Part shown: positions 52,581-61,476 of the stretch, piece by piece
Layout: the number at the start of each line of letters is the position of its first letter
How positions within the stretch are numbered: the stretch's first letter is position 1
Assembly: GCF_014649855.1 (NCBI RefSeq)
Contig: NZ_BMTV01000024.1
Coordinates: forward strand, 62,001-126,000
Source of the DNA: Streptomyces roseolus
Lineage (GTDB): Bacteria; Actinomycetota; Actinomycetes; Streptomycetales; Streptomycetaceae
Length of the DNA stretch: 64,000 nt
Reading direction: 5' to 3'
Program-made: the position numbers and the translations under genes
Notes under the pieces: model-generated
What the model was told of the DNA's origin: nothing
The model's input: only the letters and a program-made list of their open reading frames with translations
The model's database searches: none

Positions 52581-53891
52581 TCAGCGGTCGGCGGCGCTGC
52601 CGCGGACGACGCAGGAGCGGCTGTTCTCCCAGCCCCAGCCGTCGCCGTCGGGGTCGGAGGAGCTGCCGTTCACGCAGTACGGGTAGCCGTTGGGGGCGGT
52701 GCCGCCGGTGTTGCCGCCGCCGGAGCCGGTGTCGGCGGCGCTGCCGCGGACGACGCAGGAGCGGCTGTTCTCCCAGCCCCAGCCGTCGCCGTCGGGGTCG
52801 GAGGAGCTGCCGTTCACGCAGTACGGGTAGCCGTTCGGAGCCGTGCCGCCGGTGTTGCCGCCGCCTCCGGTGCCGCCGCCTCCGAAGATCGTGGCGCGGA
52901 CCGAGGTGGTGGAGATGCCGTCGGGGCCGTTGAGGAAGCGGTTGCCCCAGGTGGTCAGGGAGCCGGCGTCGAAGCCGTTGACCATGTCGAGGTACTCGAC
53001 GCCGCCGCCGTTGCCGCTCCAGGACCAGCCGAGGTAGCCGACGCGGAGCGAGCGGGCGGTGGCCATGATGGCGTTCTCGTCGGGGTTGCCGTCGCTGTGG
53101 TTGTCGCCGAACTCGCCGACGACGATGGGCAGTCCGTTGTTCAGGAAGTGGTTCAGGTAGCCCTGGACCTCGGCGGCGGTGTCGTACACGCCGTACATGT
53201 GGATGGAGAAGACGGTGTTGCGGCGCGGGTCGGCGGCGAAGACCGAGGCGGCGTTGTCGCGCATGGTGTGCGACCAGTCCTGCCCCCAGTTGGGGGCGTC
53301 GACCATGAGGGCGTTCTCGATGCCGGCGTTGCGGAGTTTCACGATGGCGTTCTTGGTGGCACCGGTCCAGGCGGTGTAACCGCTGTTGCCGTAGGGCTCG
53401 TTGCCGATGTTGACGACGACGTAGTCCTCCTGGCCCTGGAGGGCGCTCTTGACCTCCACCCAGTAGTCGGCGGCCCGGTCGAGGGAAGCGGCGGCGCCGT
53501 CCTCGCCGTACCCGGTGGTGTCGTGCACCTCCAGGACGCAGATGACCTTGTTCGTCTTGCAGTCGTCGATGATCGACGTCACTTGGGACGTGCTCGTCTT
53601 CGTCCAGCGGTCGCCGCTGGAGAGGACGACGCGGACGGTGTTGGCGCCGGTGGCGGCGATGTCGGCGATGGCGCCCGTCTCGCTCGGGTACCAGGTGTGC
53701 GCGTGGTTCACCCCGCGCATCACGAACTCGCTGCCGTTGGCCTCGTACAAGCGGCCGTTGCTGACGTGGATGCCGCTGTCGGCGGCCTGGGCGGCTCCGG
53801 CGGTGCCGAAGACGGGCAGCAGCAGCCCGGCGACGCCGGCGAGGGCGCTGCCGGCGGCGGTGAGCCACGTCCTGCGCGGTGACTGGGTCAT
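52581..53891 (-). CDS. Secreted GH5 endo-beta-mannanase/cellulase with duplicated binding module
   Basis: A 436-aa exported glycoside hydrolase. A twin-arginine-type start (SPRRTWLTAAGSALAGVAGL) precedes a GH5 barrel: MRGVNHAHTWYP near the start, acid/base Glu in NIGNEPYGN, HMYGVYD, and nucleophile Glu in VVGEFGDNH, with WSWSGNGGGVEYLD. The GVNHAHTWYP wording is that of GH5_8 beta-1,4-mannanases. After Gly/Thr linkers come two nearly identical CBM10-like modules (GYPYCVNGSSSDPDGDGWGW, ENSRSCVV). A LacI-type palindrome lies 61 bp upstream. ATG 53891. Confidence 0.92.
   Translation of the reverse strand: MTQSPRRTWLTAAGSALAGVAGLLLPVFGTAGAAQAADSGIHVSNGRLYEANGSEFVMRGVNHAHTWYPSETGAIADIAATGANTVRVVLSSGDRWTKTSTSQVTSIIDDCKTNKVICVLEVHDTTGYGEDGAAASLDRAADYWVEVKSALQGQEDYVVVNIGNEPYGNSGYTAWTGATKNAIVKLRNAGIENALMVDAPNWGQDWSHTMRDNAASVFAADPRRNTVFSIHMYGVYDTAAEVQGYLNHFLNNGLPIVVGEFGDNHSDGNPDENAIMATARSLRVGYLGWSWSGNGGGVEYLDMVNGFDAGSLTTWGNRFLNGPDGISTTSVRATIFGGGGTGGGGNTGGTAPNGYPYCVNGSSSDPDGDGWGWENSRSCVVRGSAADTGSGGGNTGGTAPNGYPYCVNGSSSDPDGDGWGWENSRSCVVRGSAADR
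52587..52874. repeat. Tandem 144-bp duplication encoding two CBM10-like modules
   Basis: The segment beginning GTCGGCGGCGCTGCC at 52587 recurs at 52731 with almost no change, a period of 144 bp or 48 codons, so reading frame is kept. It doubles the linker plus carbohydrate-binding module at the mannanase C-terminus. Confidence 0.88.
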
Positions 53892-53951
53892 GCCTCTCCT
53901 CAGGGAAATCAGGGGTGGGGACAGGCCCCGTCGTGCGGGACTCCGTCGTTG

Positions 53952-53963
53952 GACAACGTTGTC
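53952..53963 (-). promoter_or_regulatory. LacI-family-type operator upstream of mannanase
   Basis: GACAACGTTGTC is a perfect 12-bp palindrome with central CG, the hallmark of LacI-family operators controlling polysaccharide genes in Streptomyces. It sits 61-72 bp upstream of the mannanase start. No LacI gene is in the window. Confidence 0.65.
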
Positions 53964-54085
53964 AGAGTCCGATGGCCGAGCCGCAGGCCTACGCGTCGGG
54001 GGTGTCCACCATGAGGCACCGGTGGCCGGATCCGTGTCAAGCGTGAGGAACGTTTTGGTGTCGAGGGGCTGAGACGGTGCAGTAG

Positions 54086-54102
54086 GTTCAGTGAATCTGA
54101 AC
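54086..54102. promoter_or_regulatory. Second palindrome upstream of mannanase
   Basis: GTTCAG-TGAAT-CTGAAC has perfect 6-bp arms around a 5-bp spacer, in a locally A/T-richer stretch about 200 bp upstream of the mannanase start. A regulator cannot be named. Confidence 0.4.
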
Positions 54103-54372
54103 TGAACACGCGGACGTTCTCGTACCCCTGCCGTCGAGCGTCGGACGCTCGTCCACTGAATCGCGGTAGGCCGATCTGAACCGCCGCGCCGGGGTGTGCT
54201 CGTCCTCGCAGCGCGGATGCGCACCGTCGAGCCGCTCGGCGCAGAGCCTTCGTGCGCGGCTCTGGTGGACACGACGCCACACGTGAGGGCAGGGCCCCCG
54301 GCCGACGGGGTCACCATCGGCCGCCGGACCGTGCAGCTCGCCTGGTTGCTGGTGCGGAGGCGCGCGGACCCT

Positions 54373-54407
54373 GGCTGACGGCTGACGGCTGACGGCTGAC
54401 GGCTGAC
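54373..54407. repeat. Heptanucleotide tandem array (GGCTGAC)x5
   Basis: Five exact GGCTGAC copies, equal to GTCAGCC on the minus strand, differing by one base from the GTCACCC unit at 50323. It sits exactly where the molybdopterin-oxidoreductase relic loses its normal C-terminus. Confidence 0.88.
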
Positions 54408-55020
54408 GAGAGCAGGGCGACGCCGGTGCGTTCGGTGCGGCCGTCCTCGGTGGGCAGGGCGAGGCCGAAACCGTCGGGCAGGGCCGCGTGGCCTGGTTGC
54501 GGGCGGTCGTCGATCTCGACGGCCGCCCGAGCGGTGCCGCGTGCGGTGGCGATCCGGGCGGGGGCGCCGTCGGACAGGCCGGACCGTTCGGCGCCGTGGG
54601 GGCTGACGCGCAGCGCGCCCTGAGGGTCGCGCTTGCGCCAGGTGTCGTCGCGGAAGACGGTGTTCGCGGTGAGGGCCCGGCACCGGCCGGCGGCCGGGAC
54701 GACCGGGAAGTCCTCGGTGGTGCGGACGGCCGGGGTGGAGTCCGGGTCGGCGAGGAGGCCGAGGAGTTCGGGGAGCGGCAACGGGACGCGGTGGCCGGGA
54801 CGGAAGACGTAACCCCGAGTGTCGGTGTACTCGTCCTCGGTGAACGTGATCGCGGACCGGCCCGCCGGCATCGCGTCGAACAGGGAGTCGGCGTTTCGGT
54901 GCCCGGCGCGGCGCATGGCGGCCGGGTGCTCCTCGGCGATCCGCTGCGCGAGCGCCCACAGCACCGCGGCGGAGCGGGTGCCCGAGGGGAGGGCGGGGAC
55001 GGTGGTCGACGGCGGGGACG
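54408..55020 (-). pseudogene. C-terminal relic of a molybdopterin oxidoreductase
   Basis: The minus-strand frame reads VLWALAQRIAEEHPAAMRRA, TFTEDEYTDTRGYVFRPGHR, VSPHGAERSGLSDGAPARIA, RPQPGHAALPDGFGLALPTE and RTERTGVA, the substrate-channel and C-terminal MopterinDBD segments of DMSO-reductase-family enzymes. The N-terminal two thirds are absent. After RTGVA, where relatives read PNELT, the frame enters the heptamer array. Both ends are broken. Confidence 0.7.
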
Positions 55021-55021
55021 G

Positions 55022-55051
55022 CCCGCCCCCGGCAGGACTCCCGGGGGCGGG
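55022..55051 (-). terminator. Terminator for the enoyl-CoA hydratase gene
   Basis: Perfect 11-bp arms CCCGCCCCCGG (55022-55032) and CCGGGGGCGGG (55041-55051) with an 8-nt loop, 28 bp past the stop on the minus strand. Confidence 0.75.
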
Positions 55052-55078
55052 GCGGTGGTGCGGCCGGTGAGGTGCCGG

Positions 55079-55750
55079 TCAGCCGAGCGGATTGCCGGTG
55101 TCGCGCAGGGTGGCCAGAGCGGGGCCGTACATCCGGGCCTTGATGGTGCCCAGGGTGTCGCCGGCCTTGTTCACCTGGGCCTGGGCGATCTCGATCGCGG
55201 TGGAGCGCACGGCGTCCTCGCTGACGGCCCGGTCGACGACGCCGGCGGCCGCGGCGTCGGCGCCGCCGTAGCGGCGGGCGGTGAGCATGGCCTCGTGGGC
55301 GGTCTGCGGCGCCAGGCGGGACTGGATGAGAGCGGCCATGCCGGGGGTGAAGGGGATGTTGATGTCCGCTTCGGGCAGGCACCAGTAGCCGCGGTCGGCG
55401 CGCATCACGCGGAAGTCGTGGGCGAGGGAGAACATGGCGCCGGCGGCGAAGGCGTGCCCCTGCAGGGCGGCCACCGTGACGACGGGGAGCGACAGCATCC
55501 GCGCGAACAGCCCGTGGACGGAGACGACGTAGTCCTGGTGCTGGTCGGCGTGGGCGAACAACCACTCCAGGTCGAGCCCGTTGGAGTAGAACTTGCCCGT
55601 GGCGGCGGTGACCAGGGCGTGGGGCCCCTCCGCCTTCTCCACCTCGTCCAGCGCGGCGCCGACGGCGGTGATCCAGTCGGGGTGGAAGCGGTTCTCTCCG
55701 TCTCCGAGGTCGAGGACGAAGACGTTGTCGTGACGGTCGAGCGAGGGCAT
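55079..55750 (-). CDS. Enoyl-CoA hydratase/isomerase family protein
   Basis: A 223-aa crotonase-fold protein from ATG 55750. ALVTAATGKFYSNGLDLEWL contains the CoA-binding and first oxyanion-hole segment. VAALQGHAFAAGAMFSLAHD supplies the second oxyanion Gly-rich helix, followed by DFRVMRADRGYWCLPEADIN and PFTPGMAALIQSRL. It lacks the twin hydratase glutamates in their usual places, and its length (about 220 rather than 260) is nearer to delta3,delta2-enoyl-CoA isomerases. It lies 86 bp downstream of a TetR gene in the same direction. Confidence 0.88.
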   Translation of the reverse strand: MPSLDRHDNVFVLDLGDGENRFHPDWITAVGAALDEVEKAEGPHALVTAATGKFYSNGLDLEWLFAHADQHQDYVVSVHGLFARMLSLPVVTVAALQGHAFAAGAMFSLAHDFRVMRADRGYWCLPEADINIPFTPGMAALIQSRLAPQTAHEAMLTARRYGGADAAAAGVVDRAVSEDAVRSTAIEIAQAQVNKAGDTLGTIKARMYGPALATLRDTGNPLG

Positions 55751-55836
55751 GGCGACTCCTTCGGGCTGAGATGACGCGGGTCGAGGACGTGGGTCCTGGA
55801 CGCGGACCGAGGACGTGGTTCGGGGAGGACCGCGGA

Positions 55837-56454
55837 CTACGCCCGGGGCCGGGGCCCGGATCCGGCGCCGGGGCGGTTCCGCAGGGCGTGGAGGAGCAGG
55901 TCGTGGATCTCGGCGGCGGTGGCCTCGATCGGGGCGGTGCTCTGCTCGGCCCGGCACAGGATCACCGCGCCTTCGACCGCGGCGATGATGAAGGCGCCGA
56001 GCCGTCGGCTGCGTTCCTCGGGCAGGCCGTGCCGTAGGAGGAGCGCCGCGAGCGCTTCCTGCCAGCGGGCGAAGACGGCGGCGGCCGAGCGGGCGAGTTG
56101 CGGAGCGTCGTCGTTCGTCTCGACGGCCACCGCCACGATCGGGCAGCCGGCCCTGAAACCGCTCTCGACCAGCCGGTCGCGCCACAGCGCGAAGAAGGCG
56201 TCGACGGCCTCCACCGGATCGTCCGCACGCATCGCGGCATCGATCAGACCCGCGATGAAGTCCCCCGCCGACGCGACCGCCTCGTCGATGAGCTGCGCCC
56301 GCCCACCAGGGAAGTGGTGGTACACCGAGCCCCGGGGAGCCCCGCTGTGTGCGAGCACCCGGTCCACGCTGGTCGCGCTCGCCCCGTACTCGCGCAGCAG
56401 GGTGGCGGCACTGAGGACCATCCGCTCACGACTGCCACCCTCGCGCGGACTCAT
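55837..56454 (-). CDS. TetR/AcrR family regulator
   Basis: A 205-aa repressor-type protein. The N-terminal TetR helix-turn-helix is clear (ERMVLSAATLLREYGASATS and LAHSGAPRGSVYHHFPGGRA), and the ligand domain includes GFRAGCPIVAVAVETND and AAVEGAVILCRAEQS, typical of the LmrA/YxaF branch. It precedes the enoyl-CoA hydratase gene and a small TACC-N4-GGTA palindrome lies 51-62 bp upstream, so autoregulation of the pair is likely. Confidence 0.93.
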   Translation of the reverse strand: MSPREGGSRERMVLSAATLLREYGASATSVDRVLAHSGAPRGSVYHHFPGGRAQLIDEAVASAGDFIAGLIDAAMRADDPVEAVDAFFALWRDRLVESGFRAGCPIVAVAVETNDDAPQLARSAAAVFARWQEALAALLLRHGLPEERSRRLGAFIIAAVEGAVILCRAEQSTAPIEATAAEIHDLLLHALRNRPGAGSGPRPRA

Positions 56455-56504
56455 CCGTCACCACCTCCCCCTCGGCAGGCCGGCCGTCGAGCGGGCCACT
56501 TGGC

Positions 56505-56516
56505 TACCTGCCGGTA
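56505..56516 (-). promoter_or_regulatory. Possible TetR operator
   Basis: TACC-TGCC-GGTA, 51-62 bp upstream of the TetR start and followed by the A/T-richer CTTATGGGGTATGG, is a candidate autoregulatory site. The arms are only 4 bp. Confidence 0.35.
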
Positions 56517-56863
56517 ACTTATGGGGTATGGCATAGAACATGCAAGGGGGCCGCGGTGGGCGATCGCCCGGCACCGGGCGGAGCGAGACGGGTGGCCCGG
56601 CCGAGCCGCCGCGCGGCTCGAACGCCACCTCGACGTGGGACGCGCCGTGCGGATCCGGCCCCTTCTCGCGGGCCCGTGAGGGCTCCTCCGGGGGCCGTGC
56701 GCCGGGGCCGGCGCGGTGGCCGCCCGCGCCCTCGCCCGTCGAGCCACGGTGCGCAGCCACCTGCGCGCGTCATCAGCGGGTTTCCACGGTGTGGCGATAC
56801 GAGGACATCCCCTCGCTTGCCCGGAAGTGGTGAACAGGCCGCCGCAAGGCCCGCCCCCGCGCC

Positions 56864-56935
56864 CCCGGATCCATCAAGCGCGTCGTCGCCGCGAGCCTCA
56901 TCGGCACCACCGTCGAGTGGTACGACGAATCATTC
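56864..56935 (+). pseudogene. N-terminal relic of an MFS (metabolite:H+ symporter) gene
   Basis: One plus-strand frame reads GSIKRVVAASLIGTTVEWYD, the highly conserved first helix of MHS-type MFS transporters, and then stops resembling anything (ESFGQG...). About 24 codons remain. The 670 bp between the TetR gene and the alpha/beta hydrolase otherwise hold nothing I can support. Confidence 0.6.
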
Positions 56936-57121
56936 GGTCAGGGCTGGGACCTGCGGTTTCGCGGCGAGGGCCAGGACGAAGCCGGCACCGAACCGGCACA
57001 GGAGGCCGACGGTGCCGATCCCCTGGGGACGTACACGCCGAGCGGGGATGCCTTGAGGGGGCGGCTCCTCGCCGGCCACCGGCCGTCGGCACGGGGCGAG
57101 CGGCCGGCGGCACGGGTTGCG

Positions 57122-57949
57122 TCAGGACTTGAGGAACTCGATCAGGTCCTCGTTGAAGCGCTCCTTGTCGCCGGGCACCATCGCGATGCCGTGCGAACCG
57201 CCCTCGTACACCTTCAGCACGGCGCCGGGGACGAGCTCGGCCGTCTTGCGGCCGGTCGCGTCGATGGGCACGACCTGGTCGTCGTCGCCGTGCACGACCA
57301 GCAGCGGGATGTCGAACTTCTCGAGGTCCTCGTGGAAGTCGGTGTAGCCGAACGCGTCGACGCAGTCCACACCGCCCTCGATGGTCTGCGCCATCGCCAT
57401 GTACCAGAAGGCGTCCTTGTTGCCCTGCGTGACCTTGTTGCCCGGCCGGTTCGCCGAGAAGAACCCCTCCGCGGTGTCCTTCCAGAACTGCGAACGCTCC
57501 TTGAGGATCCCCTCCTTGATCGAGTCGAAGACCGACCCGGGTACGCCTTCGGGGTTGTCCGGCCCCTGGATCATCAGGGGCGGGATCGCCGAGAGCAGGA
57601 CCGCCGACTTCACGCGCGAGGTGCCGTGCCGGCCGATGTACCGGGCGAGCTCCCCGCCGCCCATGGAGTGCGCGACCAGGGTGACGTCCCGCAGGTCCAG
57701 CCCGGTCAGCAGGTCGTTCAGGTCGTCGGCGAAGGTGTCGAAGTCGTAGCCGTCGAAGACCGGCGTCGACCGGCCGTGCCCGCGGCGGTCGTGCGCGATG
57801 CCCCGGAACCCGGCGTCCGCGACGGCCTTCAGCTGGTCCTGCCACGCGTCGCCGTTCAGCGGCCAGCCGTGGATGAACACGACCGGACGGCCACTGCCCC
57901 AGTCCTTGTAGAAGATCTCCACCCCGTCACGGGTCTTGCAGATCGGCAT
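57122..57949 (-). CDS. Alpha/beta hydrolase (non-haem chloroperoxidase-like)
   Basis: A 275-aa cofactor-free haloperoxidase/esterase-type hydrolase. The nucleophile elbow AHSMGGGE contains S95; the oxyanion region is FIHGWPLNGDAW; Asp lies in VHGDDDQVVP (222-224) and His in GGSHGIAM (H253). IAHDRRGHGRS and SVFDSIKEGILKERSQFWKD are typical of the chloroperoxidase family, which in vitro performs perhydrolysis and in vivo is usually an esterase. Stand-alone gene, ATG 57949. Confidence 0.92.
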   Translation of the reverse strand: MPICKTRDGVEIFYKDWGSGRPVVFIHGWPLNGDAWQDQLKAVADAGFRGIAHDRRGHGRSTPVFDGYDFDTFADDLNDLLTGLDLRDVTLVAHSMGGGELARYIGRHGTSRVKSAVLLSAIPPLMIQGPDNPEGVPGSVFDSIKEGILKERSQFWKDTAEGFFSANRPGNKVTQGNKDAFWYMAMAQTIEGGVDCVDAFGYTDFHEDLEKFDIPLLVVHGDDDQVVPIDATGRKTAELVPGAVLKVYEGGSHGIAMVPGDKERFNEDLIEFLKS

Positions 57950-58287
57950 CGACGTCTCCGTCCGTTCGACGAAAGGCCGGGCACGGGACTGTGCACCGGG
58001 CGGCACAGGGCGCGAGCCCTGATCGGGGACACACCGGCACACCCCCGCCAGGCGGAAGACGTGAGGCGTGTGCCGTCACGCGCGATCCCATCGGTTTCCG
58101 TGACCGACCGCCACTCGACGCACTCGAACATTGCTCCGCTCGGATGGCATTTCGTTCGACAGGGAGCCGTGGACGTGCGCCGCCTCCTGCTCCTCCGCCG
58201 ACGCCGCGTGCTCCTCGTGTTCCTCCCACTGGAGGGCCGTCGTGAGCGGGAGGGCCCGGCGAGGAGGCGGGCGGGGCGCTTCGCGCC

Positions 58288-58450
58288 TCAGTCGCCGGGG
58301 ACGCGCGCGAGGGGCAGCGGGCCGTAGGAGGGCGGGCCGCCGGGCTGGCCGTCGCAGACCTCCGCGGCGAACGTCCGGTACGGCTCCGGCAGCACGACGC
58401 CGGGCTGTGCCTCGAAGGCCCGTACCGCCTCCGGTCGGCCGGCCGCTTCG
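58288..58450 (-). pseudogene. Fragment resembling a SMI1/KNR4 (SUKH) protein
   Basis: The minus-strand frame reads EAVRAFEAQPGVVLPEPYRT, FAAEVCDGQPGG, then SYGPLPLARVPGD before a stop. The L-P-x-x-Y-R-x-F...V-x-D-G pattern is the first half of SUKH proteins; the rest is missing. Probably a remnant; sequence between 57950 and 58740 is otherwise without a supported gene. Confidence 0.45.
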
Positions 58451-58739
58451 CGCCGGGGCGGGACGCGAGGATCTCGCGGAGGGCGGCCCGTCCGGCCGGC
58501 CCGCGTCGTGCGGGAACACGTCGGCTGCCCCCGCACGGTCAGGACACCGGACTCGTCCGCGACGGACAAACCGTCGCCGCCGCCCTTCGTCAGCCCCCTC
58601 ACCGAGGTCTCCGGTGCGTGGTCTTCCACGAGGGCGCCGACCGCTGCGCGTCGTCCCCGACGTACTGCGACGCGCCGCCCGCGGCACGAGGCGGCAAGGG
58701 GCACCGGGCGGTCCGGGACCGCGATCGGCCCGACGGCTC

Positions 58740-59261
58740 CTATCCGGCCGGCTGCAATGCCCAGTAGTGCGGCTCGATGGGGGCCCGCCTCACCACGATC
58801 CGGCCGGTCACGCCGGGATCGTCCACGATCTTTCCGTACGAGAGGGAGAAGTCGCCGGGCGTGTGCTCGATGTCGGCCCACACCACGCTGCCGGGCCCGT
58901 CGGAGCCGTAGGAGACGGTCCACTCGGCGTACCTGTCACCGCAGCTGCTGACCGACACGGTGTGCTGCGACGTCACCTTCAGGCAGGTGCGCGGGTCCGA
59001 ACCCGACGGGGAGACCTCCATCATTCCGTCGGGGCGGCGCAGCACCTGCCAGTTCGCCGAGGTGGACGCGGTCTCCGCGCAGTCGCCCAGCGACACCGCA
59101 CCGGTACTCGCGTGTGTCTTGGGCCAGACCAGACACGTGCCGTCCGTGAGAGCCGCGAACCGGTAGACCCCGTCGACGAGCGGGGCGGCGTGGGCGGGTT
59201 GCGCGAGTGCCGCGGTGGCCGCGAGCACGGCGGCCGTGACGGCGATGACGCGTGAACGCAT
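58740..59261 (-). CDS. Secreted beta-trefoil (ricin-like) protein
   Basis: A 173-aa precursor. The signal peptide is SRVIAVTAAVLAATAALAQP with cleavage after AHA. The mature part has beta-trefoil-like repeats: GVYRFAALTDGTCLVWPKTH, SLGDCAETASTSANWQVLRR, SDPRTCLKVTSQHTVSVSSC with final W in AEWTVSYG. Cysteine pairs fall inside each repeat. Compared with the lectin at 19.4 kb the Q-x-W motifs are weaker (NWQVL, EWTVS), and the third repeat is atypical, so sugar binding is less certain. Confidence 0.72.
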   Translation of the reverse strand: MRSRVIAVTAAVLAATAALAQPAHAAPLVDGVYRFAALTDGTCLVWPKTHASTGAVSLGDCAETASTSANWQVLRRPDGMMEVSPSGSDPRTCLKVTSQHTVSVSSCGDRYAEWTVSYGSDGPGSVVWADIEHTPGDFSLSYGKIVDDPGVTGRIVVRRAPIEPHYWALQPAG

Positions 59262-59815
59262 GGGGTGGGACTCCTCGAACAGCCGTGGTCGATCCGATCA
59301 CACGGCACAGACGCGGTGGAGAGCGGATACCGCCGGAGACGGCGGCGGCACTGATCTTGGAACACCGATTCCTCCGGCAGCGGTTCGCGGCCGCCGCCGT
59401 CACTCGTCCGGCCGAGCCGTGTCATTCGATGGCGTGGCGGTTCGGGAAGCGGCCTCGCCGTCGAGAACCCCCGTGATCACAAACGGAGGGCTGGACGCCG
59501 TCCCGGGGGCGTCAGGCCGCCAGGTCCGCCGCGTTCAGGTGCAGGCCGTCAGCGGCTTGTAGGAGCGGGGGCCCTGGACGTGGCCGTCCGGGGGCAGCCC
59601 TCACCCGCGTCGTCCTCTCCGCCGCCCGGACGGCAGTGGCCCCGGGGGCCGCCGACTGGCGGCGGGCGCTCGCCCGCGGGGGCCTGCTCCTGAGGCCCCC
59701 GCGCGAAGCAGGGGCCCGCCCCGGCCCTCGACGCCGGGCCGGTCCGCGGTCCCGGTTCGCGGTCCCGGTCCGCGATCGGCCGCAGCCGGCGGTGTCGATC
59801 GCGGGCGCGCACGTG
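59262..59815. other. Intergenic, no gene supported
   Basis: About 550 bp between the beta-trefoil gene and the DUF4865 gene. The reading frames crossing it are composed mainly of Arg/Pro/Ala and show no domain or start signal. Confidence 0.45.
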
Positions 59816-60430
59816 CTACCGGCCTTGTCGCTCCGGCAGGTCGCCCAGGCCGGGGGTCGACAGGTGCAGGACTCGATAGCGTTCGGTCGCCTCCTCGTCC
59901 GGTGCGGAGGAGTCCGCCCACACCACGAACCGCAGCAACTCCCAATGGTGGGGGTCGACGGCCAGGGCGGCGGTGTGCACGCCCTCATGGGTGCCGAGCC
60001 TCCGCAGACGTTCGGACTCCCGCTCGATCAGCGTGGACAGGCCCAGGCCGGTGCCGTCGGGGTCGGCGACGGGAAGCAGGGAGGTGACGCGGCGTGAGGC
60101 CGCCCTGGGAGGCGCTGCGCGGGCGGGACCGGCGTGGCAGGCGAGGCCGGTCCAGTGCCGGGCGACGGGGAGGCCGAAGTCCCGGACGATGTTCTGGAAC
60201 CCTCCGCCACCGACGAGGAAGTGGGCCATGGCGCCGGTGTCGTTCCAGAGGTAGAAGGGGGCGTACTGGTTGACCGGCGACCCGTCGATGCCGCGTTCGC
60301 GGATGACGTACGCCTTCAGGCCCAGTCCGGCCCGGTCGTCCAAGAGGTGGCCGCCCGCGGCCACCCGCTTGCGGATGATCTCCATGTCGTAGTCGCGGGG
60401 CAGGGTGATCTCGTACTGCAGGGCATACAC
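59816..60430 (-). CDS. DUF4865 family protein
   Basis: A 204-aa protein from GTG 60430 (AGAGAGG upstream). It opens YALQYEITLPRDYDMEIIRK and has GLGLKAYVIRERGIDGSPVN, QYAPFYLWNDTGAMAHFLVG, FQNIVRDFGLPVARHWTGL and DPHHWELLRFVVW, the landmarks of DUF4865. Its fold is probably a duplicated ABM-like barrel; function unknown. It is preceded on the same strand by a TetR gene 308 bp away. Confidence 0.85.
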   Translation of the reverse strand: MYALQYEITLPRDYDMEIIRKRVAAGGHLLDDRAGLGLKAYVIRERGIDGSPVNQYAPFYLWNDTGAMAHFLVGGGGFQNIVRDFGLPVARHWTGLACHAGPARAAPPRAASRRVTSLLPVADPDGTGLGLSTLIERESERLRRLGTHEGVHTAALAVDPHHWELLRFVVWADSSAPDEEATERYRVLHLSTPGLGDLPERQGR

Positions 60431-60737
60431 GGACGGTGCCGCCTCTCTGTCGTGGGCGAGGGGTGAGCAGGCGGGCCGGTGAGGTGCTCGGCCTCGGTGA
60501 CACGGGCGTCGCGTCCGGCCTCGACGCCGCCCTCGGTGTCGTGAAGGACCGGGTCACGGGGACGACGGTGCCCGGCAGTACGGGCACCCGGCGCCAAGTG
60601 AGCGCGGCCGATCCGGAAACGCGAGGCCGCCGGGCGCGGCGAGCCCGTCGCCCCGTGCCGTCCCGTGGTCCCACCCGGGTGGTGCGACGGTGGTGGGCCG
60701 CGGTGTGGGGGAGGCACGAGGGGCCGGCAGGCTCTCT

Positions 60738-61313
60738 CTACTCGGGGGTGGCCGAAGCGTGCGCGGCCAGGAGGCCCAGCACCCCGGCGATCGCCTGGTC
60801 GAACGGCTGCACCGAGTCGGCGGCCCGGGCCAGTACGTAGCCGCCCTGGAGAACCGCGACGACGGTCGCGGCGGTCGTGCGGGGGTCCAGTGCGGAGTTC
60901 AGCTCGCCGCGCTCGCACCCCTCGGCCAGCAACGCGGCAAGGCGTTCCCGCAGCCAGGCGAGGGTCTCGTCGACAGGGGCCCGCAACACCGGATCGGCCA
61001 TGACCTCCGGGTCCTGGGTGAGACGCCCTATCGGGCAGCCTTTGAGGACGTCCCGTTCCCGGTGCAGGTACGCGGTGACGCGGTCCACTGCGGTTCCCGG
61101 CGCGGAGAACTGTTCCTCGGCCTTGGCGCGCATCTCCCCGGCGGTGCGCCGGATCGCAGCGAGTGCCAGATCCGGCTTTCCGGCGAAGTGGTGGTACATG
61201 CTTCCTTGCCCGGCACCGGCCCGCTGCTGGATTGCCTTCGGGCTGGTGCCGACGTAACCGCGCTCCCACAGCAGTTCGCGAGTGCTCTCGATGAGACGTT
61301 CCGCAGTACTCAT
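60738..61313 (-). CDS. TetR/AcrR family regulator
   Basis: A 191-aa TetR protein starting MSTAERLIESTRELLWERGY at ATG 61313. The helix-turn-helix is TSPKAIQQRAGAGQGSMYHH followed by FAGKPDLALAAI. The ligand domain shows GCPIGRLTQDPEVMADPVLR, as in the TetR_C_Lmr-type branch. A 20-bp inverted repeat lies 9-28 bp upstream of the start. The DUF4865 gene downstream is the likely regulated neighbour. Confidence 0.93.
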   Translation of the reverse strand: MSTAERLIESTRELLWERGYVGTSPKAIQQRAGAGQGSMYHHFAGKPDLALAAIRRTAGEMRAKAEEQFSAPGTAVDRVTAYLHRERDVLKGCPIGRLTQDPEVMADPVLRAPVDETLAWLRERLAALLAEGCERGELNSALDPRTTAATVVAVLQGGYVLARAADSVQPFDQAIAGVLGLLAAHASATPE

Positions 61314-61321
61314 GCGCAGAG

Positions 61322-61341
61322 TGTACATACTCGTAGGTACA
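61322..61341 (-). promoter_or_regulatory. Inverted repeat operator upstream of TetR gene
   Basis: TGTAC-N10-GTACA (61322-61341) lies immediately upstream of ATG 61313 in an A/T-richer stretch with TACTCGTA in the middle, the typical place and size of a TetR autoregulatory operator. Confidence 0.6.
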
Positions 61342-61476
61342 GAATCGCGCCGGATGCATGAGCGACGCGGCTACGACCTCGCGCCTGTGGCGCCACTTCG
61401 CCGAGCCCGTCCGTACAGGAGCCACCGCGCACAGCACCTGCTGGTCGGGGAAAAAGCGGGCCCGCCCCGACCGTCT

